Shown here: positions 1-8,497 of the stretch, in pieces
How the letters are laid out: each line of letters opens with the position of its first letter
Numbering within the stretch: the stretch's first letter is position 1
Assembly: GCF_040438885.1 (NCBI RefSeq)
Contig: NZ_CP159218.1
Span: forward strand, 2,418,001 to 2,482,000
DNA length: 64,000 nt
Direction of reading: 5' to 3'
Source of the DNA: Nakamurella sp. A5-74
GTDB lineage: Bacteria; Actinomycetota; Actinomycetes; Mycobacteriales; Nakamurellaceae
Notes under the pieces: model-generated
What the model was told of the DNA's origin: nothing
Database searches by the model: none
Seen by the model: the letters and a program-made list of their open reading frames with translations, nothing else
Made by a program: the position numbers and the translations under genes

Positions 1-77
1 GCAAGAGAGCTGCGATCTCATGGGCCAAATCCCCGATCCCATGGGCCACAATAGCCTATAACCGCAGGTCGAAGTAG

Positions 78-160
78 TGTCCGGAGGGGGACTTGAACCC
101 CCACGCCCTTGCGGGCACTAGCACCTCAAGCTAGCGCGTCTGCCATTCCGCCACCCGGAC
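78..160 (-). tRNA. tRNA-Leu (anticodon GAG)
   Basis: The reverse complement folds as a class II tRNA with a 7-bp acceptor stem (GTCCGGG pairing with TCCGGAC, one G-U), a T arm containing GGTTCAAGTCC, a long variable arm and an anticodon loop TTGAGGT. The anticodon is GAG, reading CTC/CTT leucine codons. The discriminator base is A; no CCA is encoded. The 83-nt length and long variable arm fit tRNA-Leu. It lies downstream of the DinB-like gene on the same strand. Confidence 0.95.
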
Positions 161-194
161 TCAGGTGTCGCACCCGTTGCCGAGCGACCTGTCG

Positions 195-223
195 ATGCTA
201 CTCGATCGGTGAGGATGGTCAGA
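195..223 (-). promoter_or_regulatory. possible promoter of tRNA-Leu
   Basis: On the minus strand a TAGCAT hexamer (195-200) is preceded by 17 bp and then TCTGAC (218-223). The -10 is reasonable and the -35 poor. It would start transcription roughly 25-30 nt before the mature tRNA 5' end. This is inference from spacing only. Confidence 0.3.
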
Positions 224-252
224 ACACGGCGAGCGCCCTCGCTGCCCATGCG

Positions 253-266
253 CCGGCGTTCGCCGG
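253..266 (-). terminator. short GC hairpin directly after the DinB-like stop codon
   Basis: CCGGCG..CGCCGG is a perfect inverted repeat abutting the stop codon of the gene ending at 267. There is no U tract, so it is at best a weak actinobacterial-type terminator separating that gene from the tRNA. Confidence 0.3.
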
Positions 267-857
267 TCAACCTTCGACGTCCGCCAGGTGGTGCTGGATG
301 TCGTGCCAGAAGTACTGCGCGAACGTCCGTACGGTGAACTCCGATCCGTTGCTGCGGACGCCGCGGTGGTTCCACAGCTCACCCTGCACGGAGTCGAAGC
401 GGTCCGCCAGGGTGCCGGCCGCGTCCGCGAACCGGGCAGCCGTCGCGGACGGGTCCTGCTCGCCGTACCTGGCCGCCAGCGCTGTCTCGTCCTGGTCCCA
501 GTTCGAGAACTCGGCGCCGTCCTGCGCGAGCATGGCCCGCAGGCGTTCGTCGAACAGCACGCACACGTCGACCACGTGGCAGCCGTACTCGAGCGGTGAC
601 CACACCTCAGGACGCGGACGTCGACGTGCCTCCTCGCGCTGCAGCACGGCCGCCCATCGCGGGACCGCGCTCCGCAGCAACTCGCCCACCTGCGCGGGGG
701 ATTGCGCAGCCGGATCGAATCCGCACGCCGGGCACGGCTGTGTCAGGACCCAGGTCCAGTCCTTGTCGTCGGGTTCGATGTCGGCGCGTTCGGTCTCGTC
801 GGGTTCGGTGTCGGCGGGTTCGGTGTCGGCGGGTTCGGTGTCGGCGGACCGCGTCAC
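267..857 (-). CDS. DinB-fold (DinB/YfiT-like) family protein
   Basis: This 196-aa protein belongs to the DinB-like four-helix bundle superfamily, whose members are mostly metal-binding thiol transferases or uncharacterised. The family signature is seen in the WSPLEYGCHVVDV segment mid-protein, a GVRSNGSEFTVRTFAQYFWHD segment near the end and the terminal HDIQHHLADVEG, which together supply the typical His metal ligands. The GTG at 857 is chosen because GAGGAG lies 4-5 nt upstream; longer in-frame extensions lack a ribosome site and would overlap the divergent ridA. The N-terminus carries a short ADTEP tandem repeat (about 784-850) just before a DKDWTWVL segment, which looks like a recent 15-bp minisatellite expansion. 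The substrate is unknown. Confidence 0.75.
   Translation of the reverse strand: MTRSADTEPADTEPADTEPDETERADIEPDDKDWTWVLTQPCPACGFDPAAQSPAQVGELLRSAVPRWAAVLQREEARRRPRPEVWSPLEYGCHVVDVCVLFDERLRAMLAQDGAEFSNWDQDETALAARYGEQDPSATAARFADAAGTLADRFDSVQGELWNHRGVRSNGSEFTVRTFAQYFWHDIQHHLADVEG
784..850. repeat. 15-bp tandem repeat coding for ADTEP in the DinB-like N-terminus
   Basis: Three near-identical 15-bp units (ggttcggtgtcggcg on the plus strand) plus degenerate flanking copies lie inside the start of the DinB-like gene. They keep the reading frame and encode Ala-Asp-Thr-Glu-Pro. This is probably a slippage-derived acidic tail with no domain function. Confidence 0.8.
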
Positions 858-923
858 GGGACTCCTCGGGAGTGTGGGCCGGCACAGTGGACACTGCCCG
901 CGAACAGGCACAGGATCTGCATC

Positions 924-1304
924 ATGCCCGACATCATCATCACCGGCGACAGCCCCGCTTCCCCGCTGTACAACCAAGGCACGCGGGCAGGTGGGTTCAT
1001 CTGGACGTCGGGGATGGCCGGAATCGACGCCGCGACCGGGGCGATCGCGGGACCGACCATCCGGGAACAGACCCGGCAGTCGATCATCAACTGCGCTGCG
1101 ATCCTGGCCGCGGCGGGAGCATCGCTCGCCGACGTCGTCGAGGTCGGGGTACTGCTCGCAGATCCGAACGACTTCGCCGGCCTCAACGAGGAGTGGACGG
1201 CGGCGTTCCCCGAGAACCCGCCCACCCGCTCCGTGGCCAAGCTGGGGGCCGTCATCCCCGGCGTGCTCGTCTCGATCCGGATGACTGCGTACCACCCGGC
1301 CTGA
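924..1304 (+). CDS. RidA family (YjgF/YER057c/UK114) protein
   Basis: This 126-aa protein matches RidA enamine/imine deaminases, which hydrolyse reactive 2-aminoacrylate-type intermediates from PLP enzymes. Family landmarks visible are YNQGTRAGGFIWTSGM near the N-terminus, ATGAIAGPTIREQTRQ, and the C-terminal region RSVAKLGAVIPGVLVSIRMTAY. The position of the usual catalytic Arg (family R-x-x-V/A) is occupied by a variant VLVSIRM segment, so the enzyme may belong to a non-archetypal RidA subgroup. The ATG at 924 has CAGGA about 8 nt upstream. It is divergent from the DinB-like gene across 66 bp, so the two probably share a promoter region, and it is convergent with the amidase gene. Confidence 0.85.
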   Translation: MPDIIITGDSPASPLYNQGTRAGGFIWTSGMAGIDAATGAIAGPTIREQTRQSIINCAAILAAAGASLADVVEVGVLLADPNDFAGLNEEWTAAFPENPPTRSVAKLGAVIPGVLVSIRMTAYHPA

Positions 1305-1322
1305 GCAGCGATCAGATCGACA

Positions 1323-2255
1323 TCACCTGCTCCCGCGCACTGCACCCGCCGGCAGCAGGGCGTGCACTCCCCAGACCTGGTTCGCCACCTGCGTGACCCG
1401 CAGATCGACGACGGCACTCGCGAGTGCCAGCGCGGCGGGAGTATCAAGGCAATGGAGCACGCCGATCCACCCGAGCATTGCCTCCAGGGCCTGCGCCGTC
1501 GCCTCGTTCAGATCTGCATCGAATCCGAAGGTGATCCGCCCGGCCGGTGTCTCGGCATGGATCTCGGGGATCACCGGGTCACTCACCACGTCGACGATGA
1601 CGGTGGTGGTCATGGGGCACTCGATGGCCGTCCCACCCACCTCGCCGTCGCCCTGCCGGGCGTGACCGTCGCCGAGGGTCAGCAGCGCACCGGGGACGTT
1701 GATCGGCAGGTACAGCACCGAACCCGCACCCAGACTGCGGCAGTCGATGTTGCCGCCGCTGGCGGCCCGGGGCGGCACGGTCAAGTGTTCGCCCGGTTCC
1801 GCCGGCGCCGTACCCATCACGCCCAGGAACGGATCGAGCGCCACCCGGTGGCCGTACTGATCGGTGGCCGTGTCAGCTCCGATGTCGAGGTCCCACAACA
1901 ACCAGCTCGGCGCGGCATCCGCCAGACCCAGCCGACGGTTGAGCCAGTTGTCGCGGGCAGCAGCGAGGGTCCAGCCCCAGGGGCCCGGGTGCACCGACTG
2001 GATCGACAGCGCCAGCATCGACCCGGGCTCGGCGCCGCGGACAGCGATCGGACCCGTGAGGCAATGACCCCGTTGGTCATCGAACATCCGCGGCCGGGCC
2101 TCGCCGGGCGTCTGCTGGCGCTCCAGGTATCCGGACGCGTCCAGCGACCCGACAACGATCGTGTCGCCCGGATCCACCGTCAGCACCGGCGGAGTGTCGC
2201 GGGAGAAGTGATCGGTCGTGGTCGCAGGCGTGGGCCCGATCCGATGCACGCTCAC
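1323..2255 (-). CDS. acetamidase/formamidase family protein
   Basis: This 310-aa protein of the FmdA/AmdA family hydrolyses short-chain amides to ammonia and the acid. Typical family segments are present: a beta-rich N-terminal half with VDPGDTIVVGSLDASG and GPIAVRGAEPGSMLALSI, a central FLGVMGTAP and GGNIDCRSLGAGSVLYLPI, then LGDGHARQGDGEVGG and ECPMTTTVIVDV. The Cys/Asp/His/Glu positions of the family core are retained in NID, GDGHA and GEVGGTAIE. The GTG at 2255 gives the conserved start. It ends 18 bp from ridA and faces it. Substrate preference (formamide, acetamide or larger) cannot be read from the sequence. Confidence 0.85.
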   Translation of the reverse strand: MSVHRIGPTPATTTDHFSRDTPPVLTVDPGDTIVVGSLDASGYLERQQTPGEARPRMFDDQRGHCLTGPIAVRGAEPGSMLALSIQSVHPGPWGWTLAAARDNWLNRRLGLADAAPSWLLWDLDIGADTATDQYGHRVALDPFLGVMGTAPAEPGEHLTVPPRAASGGNIDCRSLGAGSVLYLPINVPGALLTLGDGHARQGDGEVGGTAIECPMTTTVIVDVVSDPVIPEIHAETPAGRITFGFDADLNEATAQALEAMLGWIGVLHCLDTPAALALASAVVDLRVTQVANQVWGVHALLPAGAVRGSR

Positions 2256-2268
2256 CGCTGCGTCCCGG

Positions 2269-2712
2269 TCAGTTCTCCGGCCAGGATTCGTCGATCACGT
2301 GCACGGCAGCTTCTTCGGCGGTGGCACCCGCCCCGTCAATGCCGACGTCGTCGGCGACGGCGTCCTTCTCGATGTCGTTGATGCCGTCGGACTCGTCGTC
2401 GGTGAGTCGTCCGGCGCGGCGGTCACCCGCGCCGTAGGAGTCGTCCATGCCGTCCACGTCGGCGTCGGAGATCTCCGGCTCCTCCTCGGCGAGGCGTTCG
2501 TCGAGGGTCTCCCCCGCCTCTTCCTCTGCCTGGGTGGGGACGTTGACCGACGGCTCGCGGTCGGGCGGTGAGTAACCCTCGTCGAGCAGGTCCTCCACGC
2601 CGCGATCCAGCAGCTGATCCTCCTGGGTCAACTGCTCGGACACCCCGTCGCCGGCAGCGCCCTCGCTGCCCGGCTCGAAGTTGTCGGTCGTCCCGTAGCC
2701 CTCGTCGGCCAT
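2269..2712 (-). CDS. DUF5709 domain protein, acidic
   Basis: This 147-aa, very acidic protein is rich in Asp/Glu/Ala. The segment LTQEDQLLDRGVEDLLDEGYSPPDREP is the hallmark of the actinobacterial DUF5709 family; no function is established. No signal peptide or membrane helix is seen. ATG 2712 is preferred over GTG 2718 because GGAGA lies 9 nt upstream of the ATG but only about 3 nt from the GTG. The gap to the downstream amidase is 13 bp, so the two may be cotranscribed. Confidence 0.7.
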   Translation of the reverse strand: MADEGYGTTDNFEPGSEGAAGDGVSEQLTQEDQLLDRGVEDLLDEGYSPPDREPSVNVPTQAEEEAGETLDERLAEEEPEISDADVDGMDDSYGAGDRRAGRLTDDESDGINDIEKDAVADDVGIDGAGATAEEAAVHVIDESWPEN

Positions 2713-2885
2713 CGCCACTCATCTCCTCGCATGCTCTCATCTACCTGGTGCGGCAGTCGTTACCAGTCTGCCTGGTGCCCCGTTCACGCGGAATTCGCCC
2801 TCGCCGACGAGCGGTCATCCGCCACCTGTGACAGCGTCGTCTGGGCCCGCATCCGGGCAATCACCCCGACGAAAGGTGTTCGGAC

Positions 2886-4184
2886 GTGCTCCGTACAGCC
2901 TCGCCTCTGTCCCGCCGTGCCGCCGTCGTCAGCTGTGCCGTCGGACTCGCGCTGACGCTCACACCGACGGCCCAGGCGGCCGCGGGGCCAGGACACACGG
3001 CCGCGCCGGCAGCCGGCATCGCGCACCGTGGACACGACGCGCCGACGGTGCGCTTCGCGACCTACAACGCGAGCCTCAACCGCAACGCTGCCGGCGAACT
3101 CTCCAGAGATCTCGCCGACCGTGACAACGCCCAGGCGGCCGCGGTGGCCGAGGTGATCCAGCGGGAACGGCCGGACGTGCTGCTGATCAACGAGTTCGAC
3201 TACGTGGCGGACGGTTCGGCAGTCCGTGACTTCAGCCGGAACTACCTGCAGATTCCGCACCACGGCGCGAAGCCGATCGACTACCGCTACAGCTGGACCG
3301 CCCAAGTCAACACCGGTGTGCCCAGCGGATTCGACCTGAACAACAACGGCACCGTCGGCGGCGGCGGCGACGCGTTCGGTTTCGGCCTGTTCCCCGGCCA
3401 GTACGGGATGGTCGTGTACTCCAAGTATCCGATCGACAGCCGCAACATCCGGACGTTCCAGAAGTTCCTGTGGAAGGACATGCCCGGTGCGCTGCTCCCG
3501 GACGACCCGGCCACCGCAGCGCCCCGTGACTGGTACTCACCGCAGGAGCAGGCGGTGCTGCGACTCTCCAGCAAATCGCACTGGGACCTACCGGTCCGCA
3601 TCGGCCGCAACACCGTGCACGTGCTCGTCTCGCACCCGACACCGCCGAGTTTCGACGGCGCGGAAGATCGCAACGGCACTCGCAACCACGACGAGATCCG
3701 GCTGTGGGCCGACTACATCACCGGCGGGCGTAGGGCCGGCTACCTCTACGACGATCGCGGACGTCGCGGTGGTCTGCGGCCCGGGTCCTCATTCGTGATC
3801 ATGGGCGATCAGAACAGCGATCCGCGGGACGGCGACTCGGTCCCGGGCGCGATCCAGCAACTGCTCGACAACCCGCGCCTGACCGACCCGGAGCCGCAGT
3901 CCGCCGGTGGCCCCGAGGCAGCGACCCTGCAGGGCGGCGCCAACGCCGCCCACCTCAGCGACCCACGCTACGACACCGCGGACTTCTCGGACGTCCCCGG
4001 TCCCGGCAACCTGCGCGCCGACTACGTGCTGCCCTCGAAGTCGTTGCGCATCAAGGGGTCCGGGATCTTCTGGCCCACTACGACGGATCCGCTGTACCGC
4101 CTCACCGGCGCGTTCCCGTTCCCGACCAGCGATCACCGCTCGGTGTGGGTGGACGTGGCGGTCGGGCGTCAGCAGGGCTGTTGA
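2886..4184 (+). CDS. secreted endonuclease/exonuclease/phosphatase-family protein
   Basis: This 432-aa protein starts with a Sec signal peptide (Arg-rich start, hydrophobic core, predicted cleavage after AQA around residue 32). The mature part has the EEP fold: RFATYNASLNR (metal-site Asn), VLLINEFDY (metal-binding Glu), VSHPTPPSFDGAEDRN, FVIMGDQNSDPRDGDS (catalytic Asp-x-Asn) and TSDHRSVWVDV (catalytic Asp-His). All core EEP residues are therefore present. Such secreted enzymes are phosphodiesterases or phosphatases, often phosphate- or nucleic-acid-scavenging. GTG 2886 has a GAAAGG site upstream. It is convergent with the membrane-protein gene ending at 4300, with a palindromic repeat between them. 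Confidence 0.85.
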   Translation: MLRTASPLSRRAAVVSCAVGLALTLTPTAQAAAGPGHTAAPAAGIAHRGHDAPTVRFATYNASLNRNAAGELSRDLADRDNAQAAAVAEVIQRERPDVLLINEFDYVADGSAVRDFSRNYLQIPHHGAKPIDYRYSWTAQVNTGVPSGFDLNNNGTVGGGGDAFGFGLFPGQYGMVVYSKYPIDSRNIRTFQKFLWKDMPGALLPDDPATAAPRDWYSPQEQAVLRLSSKSHWDLPVRIGRNTVHVLVSHPTPPSFDGAEDRNGTRNHDEIRLWADYITGGRRAGYLYDDRGRRGGLRPGSSFVIMGDQNSDPRDGDSVPGAIQQLLDNPRLTDPEPQSAGGPEAATLQGGANAAHLSDPRYDTADFSDVPGPGNLRADYVLPSKSLRIKGSGIFWPTTTDPLYRLTGAFPFPTSDHRSVWVDVAVGRQQGC

Positions 4185-4192
4185 TCTGACGG

Positions 4193-4258
4193 GGTCTCGT
4201 CGCGCTCGTTCCTCGCTCTTGCTCCCTGTCCTGAGGGAGGAACGAGTCGAAGGAGACC
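4193..4258. repeat. palindromic repeat element (family member 1) between convergent genes
   Basis: The interval opens with ggtctcgtcgcgctcg and closes with the near-complement ending gagacc. A perfect 10-bp inverted pair, CTCGTTCCTC (4205-4214) and GAGGAACGAG (4237-4246), forms the core hairpin. Closely related sequences occur near 11020-11199, 16663-16752 and 43468-43495. It sits 8 bp after one stop codon and about 40 bp before the opposite one, a location suited to bidirectional termination. Confidence 0.8.
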
Positions 4259-4299
4259 ACCGGGGGTCCGGTGATCGAGCGACGCCGGACTGGTGCCGG

Positions 4300-4860
4300 C
4301 TACCAGGCGCCGAAGAGCAAGAGCAGCAGAGCGAGCAGGTCGAAGCCCATGGCCACCGCCATGGTGATCAGCGACAGCAACACCAGGCCGAGCAGACCGG
4401 ACACCTTCGGGATGCTCGTCAAGGGCGTGGTGCGGGTGGTGGACACCCGCTCCGGCCCGACGATCGCGCGGCGGCGGAACTCCAGCATCCCGGCGACGAC
4501 GACCCCGATCACGGCGATGACGAAGGCGAGCACCCTGCCGCCACCGGAATCGATGGCGAAGCCGAGCAGTCCGCTCACCAACGACGGGATCAGCACCAGG
4601 ATCGCCAACCAGCGCAACGGTGTCGTCAACAGCTGCCGCACGTCACGCCCACCGGACAGGGAACTGAGCGTGGTGAACAATCCGAACACGCCGGCCCTGC
4701 CACCGGCGCCACCGAATCCGGCGGGTCCGTCGAGCACCTCACCCTCCAGCAGCGTCGGTTCTTCGAACGGACGGGTGGGAAGAGCACGGTCCGGAACACC
4801 ATTGTCGGCCCGCGATCCTTCGGGAACTGCGGACGACCCTGGTGCACTCACGGCATTCAC
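4300..4860 (-). CDS. membrane protein of unknown function, cotranscribed with marR
   Basis: This 186-aa protein has a polar, Gly/Pro/Glu-rich N-terminal 70 residues followed by four hydrophobic segments: WLAILVLIPSLVSGLLGFAI, VLAFVIAVIGVVVAGML, VSGLLGLVLLSLITMAVAM and a final Leu-rich stretch. Translation is coupled to the upstream marR gene by a GTGA overlap at 4857-4860. No enzymatic motif is visible. The coupling suggests the MarR regulator and this protein act in one response, possibly envelope or drug stress, but this is inference. Confidence 0.65.
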   Translation of the reverse strand: MNAVSAPGSSAVPEGSRADNGVPDRALPTRPFEEPTLLEGEVLDGPAGFGGAGGRAGVFGLFTTLSSLSGGRDVRQLLTTPLRWLAILVLIPSLVSGLLGFAIDSGGGRVLAFVIAVIGVVVAGMLEFRRRAIVGPERVSTTRTTPLTSIPKVSGLLGLVLLSLITMAVAMGFDLLALLLLLFGAW

Positions 4861-5378
4861 TCCCCGCTGTCGGTACCTCCGCCGGTGCGGATGCCCTGGC
4901 CTTCGACGATAGCGGTGATCGCCGCGAGCGCTTCGAGATGACGGATCTCGAGCCGGTCGATGAGCAGTTCCCGCACATCCTTCACGTGCATCGGAGCGGC
5001 CGCCCTGATGCTTCGCGCACCTTCCGGGGTGAGGCTGACCTCGGAGCGCCGGCCGTCGAGTCTGCTGGTGCGACGCCGCAGGAGGCCGCGCTTCTGCATC
5101 CGGGTGAGCTGGTGCGACATCCGGCTGGCCTCCCAGTCGGTGGCCGCCAGGAGCTCACTGACCGGCATGGTCCCGGATTCGACCTCGCTCAGCGCGACGA
5201 GGACGTCGTAGTCCGCGATCGACAATCCTGAGTGGTGCGCCAGTCGCCGTCCGAGCTCCGCCATCAGCGGTCCGCGCAGGATCAACGCTGCGCGCCAGGC
5301 CTGCTGTTCCAGGACGGACAGCCACGCCGGATCGTGATCCGCCACCGGCGGAGCGAGTCCGGGCTCACCGTTCGTCAC
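4857..5378 (-). CDS. MarR-family transcriptional regulator
   Basis: This 173-aa protein has the MarR winged helix: LSIADYDVLVALSEVESGTMPVSELL, then the recognition helix WEASRMSHQLTRMQKRGLL and the wing RRTSRLDGRRSEVSLTPEGA. It therefore probably binds a palindromic operator as a dimer. The start GTG 5378 gives the usual MarR length; the longer in-frame option would overlap the 3' end of the ndh-like gene without clear homology. The gap from the upstream ndh stop is 10 bp. The order ndh-marR-membrane protein looks like one operon. Confidence 0.85.
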   Translation of the reverse strand: MTNGEPGLAPPVADHDPAWLSVLEQQAWRAALILRGPLMAELGRRLAHHSGLSIADYDVLVALSEVESGTMPVSELLAATDWEASRMSHQLTRMQKRGLLRRRTSRLDGRRSEVSLTPEGARSIRAAAPMHVKDVRELLIDRLEIRHLEALAAITAIVEGQGIRTGGGTDSGE

Positions 5379-5388
5379 CGCGGGTCGG

Positions 5389-6738
5389 TCAGGACTTCTC
5401 GGCGAGCTCGAAGTCAGGACGCTGGCGCTGCTCGAACACCGGGACGTCACCGACGATCGGGTTCGTCCGGCGGGAGGGGGCCAGATACTTGGTGGCCAGG
5501 TTGATGAAGGTTGCGAGCCGGTTGCGGTTGGCGAGCAGGTTCTGGATGTGCACGAACATCCAGATCAGCCAGGCCAGGCTGCCGGTGACCTTGAGCGACT
5601 TGCCCTTGGGCAGTTTGATGTCGGCGATCGCGGCCCGGCGGCCGATGGTGGCCATGGTGCCCTTGTCCTTGTAGACGAAGGGGTCCGTGGTCCGGCCGAT
5701 CACCAGCGAAGCGATGTTCTTCGCGGCCTGCTTGCCCTGCTGCAGCGCCGGCTGGCTGAGCTGCGGAAGGGGCTCCGGGGTGATGGACACGTCGCCGCAG
5801 GCGAACACGTGCTCCAGTCCCTTGACCCGCAGGTCGTCACCGACCACCAGCCGGCCGCCGCGACCCTGTTCGAGGCCCCAGCTGCCGACGACCTTGGGCA
5901 CCGCGACACCGGTCGCCCAGATGATCACAGCGGCCTTGAGGAACTCGCCGTTACCGAGCTCGACGCCGTCCTCACGCACCTCCTTGACCGCGGTGCCGAG
6001 ACGTACCTCGACGCCCCGCTCACGCAGCGAGCGGGCGGTGTACTCGCGCAGGCGCGGCGCGAACGGTGCCAACACCTTGTCGCCCATCTCCAACAGCACG
6101 ATGTGGGTCCGGCGGGGATCGAGCTCCGGGTACACGACCGCCATCGCGTCGTTGCGCAGCTCGGCGAGCGCGCCGGCCATCTCGACGCCGGTCGGACCGG
6201 CGCCGACGACGACGATGGTCAGATCCTCACCGGTGGAGGCCGCAGCGGCATGCTCCAGATTGGTGAAGATCCTGTCGCGCAGCTGCAGGGCCTGGGCGCG
6301 GGTGTAGATCGCCATCGAGTTCTTCTCGGCGCCGGGCGTGCCGAAGTAGTTGGTGGTGGCACCCGAGGACAGGATCAGGTAGTCGAAATCCATCGCGCCG
6401 CCGTCGGCGAAGTGCAGGACGTTGTTCACCGAGTCGACGTCGATGACGTCGCCCTGCCGGAAGCTGACGTTGCGCTGCTTCATCCGGGTCGCACGCAGGA
6501 AATAGGTCACGTCACCGGGGTTCAGACCCGCGGTGGCGACCTGGTAGAGCAACGGCTGGAAGGTGTTGTACGTGTGTCGGTCGATCAGGGTGACGTCCAC
6601 GTCGGACTTCGACAGTTCCTTGATGGCCGCCAGCCCGGCGAACCCGCCACCCACGACGGCGACGTGCGGTCGACGACGCGCGGAAGCAGGTCGGACGGCT
6701 GCAGCAGTCGGCTGGGTGGAAGCGGTCTGGTCGGTCAT
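5389..6738 (-). CDS. ndh: type II NADH dehydrogenase (NDH-2), FAD-dependent
   Basis: This 449-aa monotopic flavoprotein passes electrons from NADH to quinone without pumping protons. Two Rossmann motifs are clear: HVAVVGGGFAGLAAIKEL near residue 25 (FAD) and IVVVGAGPTGVEMAGAL near residue 180 (NADH). FQPLLYQVATAGL is the NDH-2 quinone-site motif, and GDVSITPEPLPQLSQPALQQG is the C-terminal FAD-binding region. The membrane-anchoring amphipathic region is near the C-terminus. ATG 6738 is preceded by GAGGGA. About 230 bp of non-coding DNA upstream probably holds its promoter. Mycobacterial ndh is the closest familiar comparison. Confidence 0.93.
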   Translation of the reverse strand: MTDQTASTQPTAAAVRPASARRRPHVAVVGGGFAGLAAIKELSKSDVDVTLIDRHTYNTFQPLLYQVATAGLNPGDVTYFLRATRMKQRNVSFRQGDVIDVDSVNNVLHFADGGAMDFDYLILSSGATTNYFGTPGAEKNSMAIYTRAQALQLRDRIFTNLEHAAAASTGEDLTIVVVGAGPTGVEMAGALAELRNDAMAVVYPELDPRRTHIVLLEMGDKVLAPFAPRLREYTARSLRERGVEVRLGTAVKEVREDGVELGNGEFLKAAVIIWATGVAVPKVVGSWGLEQGRGGRLVVGDDLRVKGLEHVFACGDVSITPEPLPQLSQPALQQGKQAAKNIASLVIGRTTDPFVYKDKGTMATIGRRAAIADIKLPKGKSLKVTGSLAWLIWMFVHIQNLLANRNRLATFINLATKYLAPSRRTNPIVGDVPVFEQRQRPDFELAEKS

Positions 6739-6967
6739 GGAATCCCTCGTTCAGTGCGGTCCGACGGTCACCGTCAGGGACGGCAGCCGGACTGAGCCGG
6801 CACAGCATTGGGCTCGGCAGTGACAACTCATGTGGTGGCACCCGTCGTCACAGCCGCGGGCGCACGTACCACGCTAGGGCGTCCGGTCCGGTACTCGTGC
6901 ACCGGGTCAGCCGCTCCACGCACGTCCCTCCGCCGACTATGAGCGGACTCACGTGTCGGCTCCGTCA

Positions 6968-7672
6968 CTATCCCTGATGCGCCGCGGTGGTGCCAGGGGC
7001 TGGTCCGGGACGTCGGGATTGCACAATGTCGTCGGAGGATCCGTGCTCGGCCGGCGCATCGCCCGGATCCGGGCGATGGGCGAACACCAGCACCCCGACC
7101 ATGACCAGGTCAGCGAGCGCGGCAACGGTCTGCCAGATCGCCCAGGACGTCTCCTGCCCGAGACCCAGGGTGTCCACGCCGGTTGCGGTGACCAGCAGCA
7201 GCAAGATCCCCACGATCGAGATCGTCGCCAGCACCAGCGGTACCGGGGCGGGAACCCTGCGGTGCCGCAGCAGCGCTCCGGCCGTGCCGAGAGGCGTCCC
7301 ACTGAGTCCGAGCACCGAGCCGCCCATGTGCACCTTCGCCGTGACCGATTGCTGCAGACCACCTGCATCCGTGGGGACCAACGCCATCACCAGGCAGCCG
7401 AGCACCCCGATGACCAGCAGCACGCGCACGACCCGCCCGTTCGGCACCGCCCGGTTCGACAGCAGTGGTGCCAGGGAGAAACCCAGCAGGAACATTGAGA
7501 ACATCCATCCCCAAGGCCCCAACCCGTACTGGGAGATGGAGATCCGGGGCGGCAGCCAGTCGTGCTCCAGGATCTGCAGGGCGATCAGCAGCAGGTAGCT
7601 CAGCAGCAGGCTCGCGATACCGGCGAGGTACCAACGCCTGCGCTCCGCGATCGACCGTTGCTGCGTGCCCAC
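6968..7672 (-). CDS. DUF998 family membrane protein
   Basis: This 234-aa integral membrane protein has six hydrophobic segments. A short basic N-terminus precedes AGIASLLLSYLLLIALQILE; later segments include WMFSMFLLGFSLAPLL, RVLLVIGVLGCLVMALV, LVLATISIVGILLLLVTATG and LADLVMVGVLVFA. The pattern and the SISQYGLGPWGWMF loop match the DUF998 family of unknown function. The Asp/Pro/Ser-rich tail is cytosolic-looking. GTG 7672 gives the natural start. It is divergent from the lipoprotein gene at 7771. Confidence 0.65.
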   Translation of the reverse strand: MGTQQRSIAERRRWYLAGIASLLLSYLLLIALQILEHDWLPPRISISQYGLGPWGWMFSMFLLGFSLAPLLSNRAVPNGRVVRVLLVIGVLGCLVMALVPTDAGGLQQSVTAKVHMGGSVLGLSGTPLGTAGALLRHRRVPAPVPLVLATISIVGILLLLVTATGVDTLGLGQETSWAIWQTVAALADLVMVGVLVFAHRPDPGDAPAEHGSSDDIVQSRRPGPAPGTTAAHQG

Positions 7673-7770
7673 CCGATCATTGTGCCCAGCTGTCTGTTCG
7701 ACCCGTCGACGGGCCGCGAGTCTCGGCGGTCGGCACGGAACCGAGTCCCGCTGTGTGCGTCCATTCCGTC

Positions 7771-8436
7771 ATGAGAACTCCCCTGGTCCGGGTGCCCCGC
7801 GGGTGGATGGCTCCGATGATCCTGTGCACGCTGCTGACGGTCGGTTGCTCGAGCGTCGCCGGTTCAGCCGTGGGAGATGGAGCTGCGCCGTCGACCACCA
7901 TCTCGGTCGTCGCCCCGAACGCCATCCCCGACACCCCCGACGCGGAGACGAGCACCGCTCCGGCGTCGGAACCGACCGGGCCCGGATCGTCCGGGACTCC
8001 GGACACGAGGCCGAGCGGTGCCACAGCGGGGCCGTCAACCACGTCGGCAACCCCGTCCGGCACCCCGGCACCCAGCACGTCGACGGGTCGGAACTTCACC
8101 CTCGATCGCTTCCAGTCGCCCTCCCGCAACATCGGCTGCGTCATCGAGGAGGGCCTGAGCGTGCGGTGTGATCTCGGCGAGAGTGCGATCACGGAGAAGC
8201 ACGACTGCAACGACATCGGCGACTGGGGACAATCGATCGCGCTGGACCGTGGGCGGAAAGCCGCGATGCAGTGCGCCTCCGACACCGTGCTGGATCCCGC
8301 CGTGGCGGTGCTCGCCTACGGCTCGAGCACCCGGGTCGGGAGCATCACCTGCACCAGCAGTCAGGACGGGATCCGGTGTACCGACGACCTCGGCCACGGA
8401 TTCCGCCTCTCCCGCGCGAGCTACGAAGTCCGCTGA
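7771..8436 (+). CDS. lipoprotein with DUF6636-like C-terminal domain
   Basis: This 221-aa protein has a lipoprotein signal peptide with lipobox LTVGC at about residues 21-25, followed by a Ser/Thr/Pro-rich linker of about 85 residues (cell-wall spacer). The C-terminal domain has FQSPSRNIGCVIEEGLSVRCD, MQCASDTVLDPAVAVLAYGSS and ending GHGFRLSRASYEVR, a Cys-containing secreted domain I recognise as DUF6636-like; function is unknown. Start ATG 7771 is chosen because it gives the signal peptide; the frame is open further upstream but that part has no protein-like composition. Confidence 0.75.
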   Translation: MRTPLVRVPRGWMAPMILCTLLTVGCSSVAGSAVGDGAAPSTTISVVAPNAIPDTPDAETSTAPASEPTGPGSSGTPDTRPSGATAGPSTTSATPSGTPAPSTSTGRNFTLDRFQSPSRNIGCVIEEGLSVRCDLGESAITEKHDCNDIGDWGQSIALDRGRKAAMQCASDTVLDPAVAVLAYGSSTRVGSITCTSSQDGIRCTDDLGHGFRLSRASYEVR

Positions 8437-8497
8437 CACAGCGGGAACCAACACTGGGTCGGCGTGGGCCCGCGGTCACCCGGTGCTCAGCCCGCGG

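Noticed and set aside
1-60. Short direct repeat atcycatgggcca near the left edge
   Set aside because: Two copies 19 bp apart only; no gene or structure to connect it with in view.
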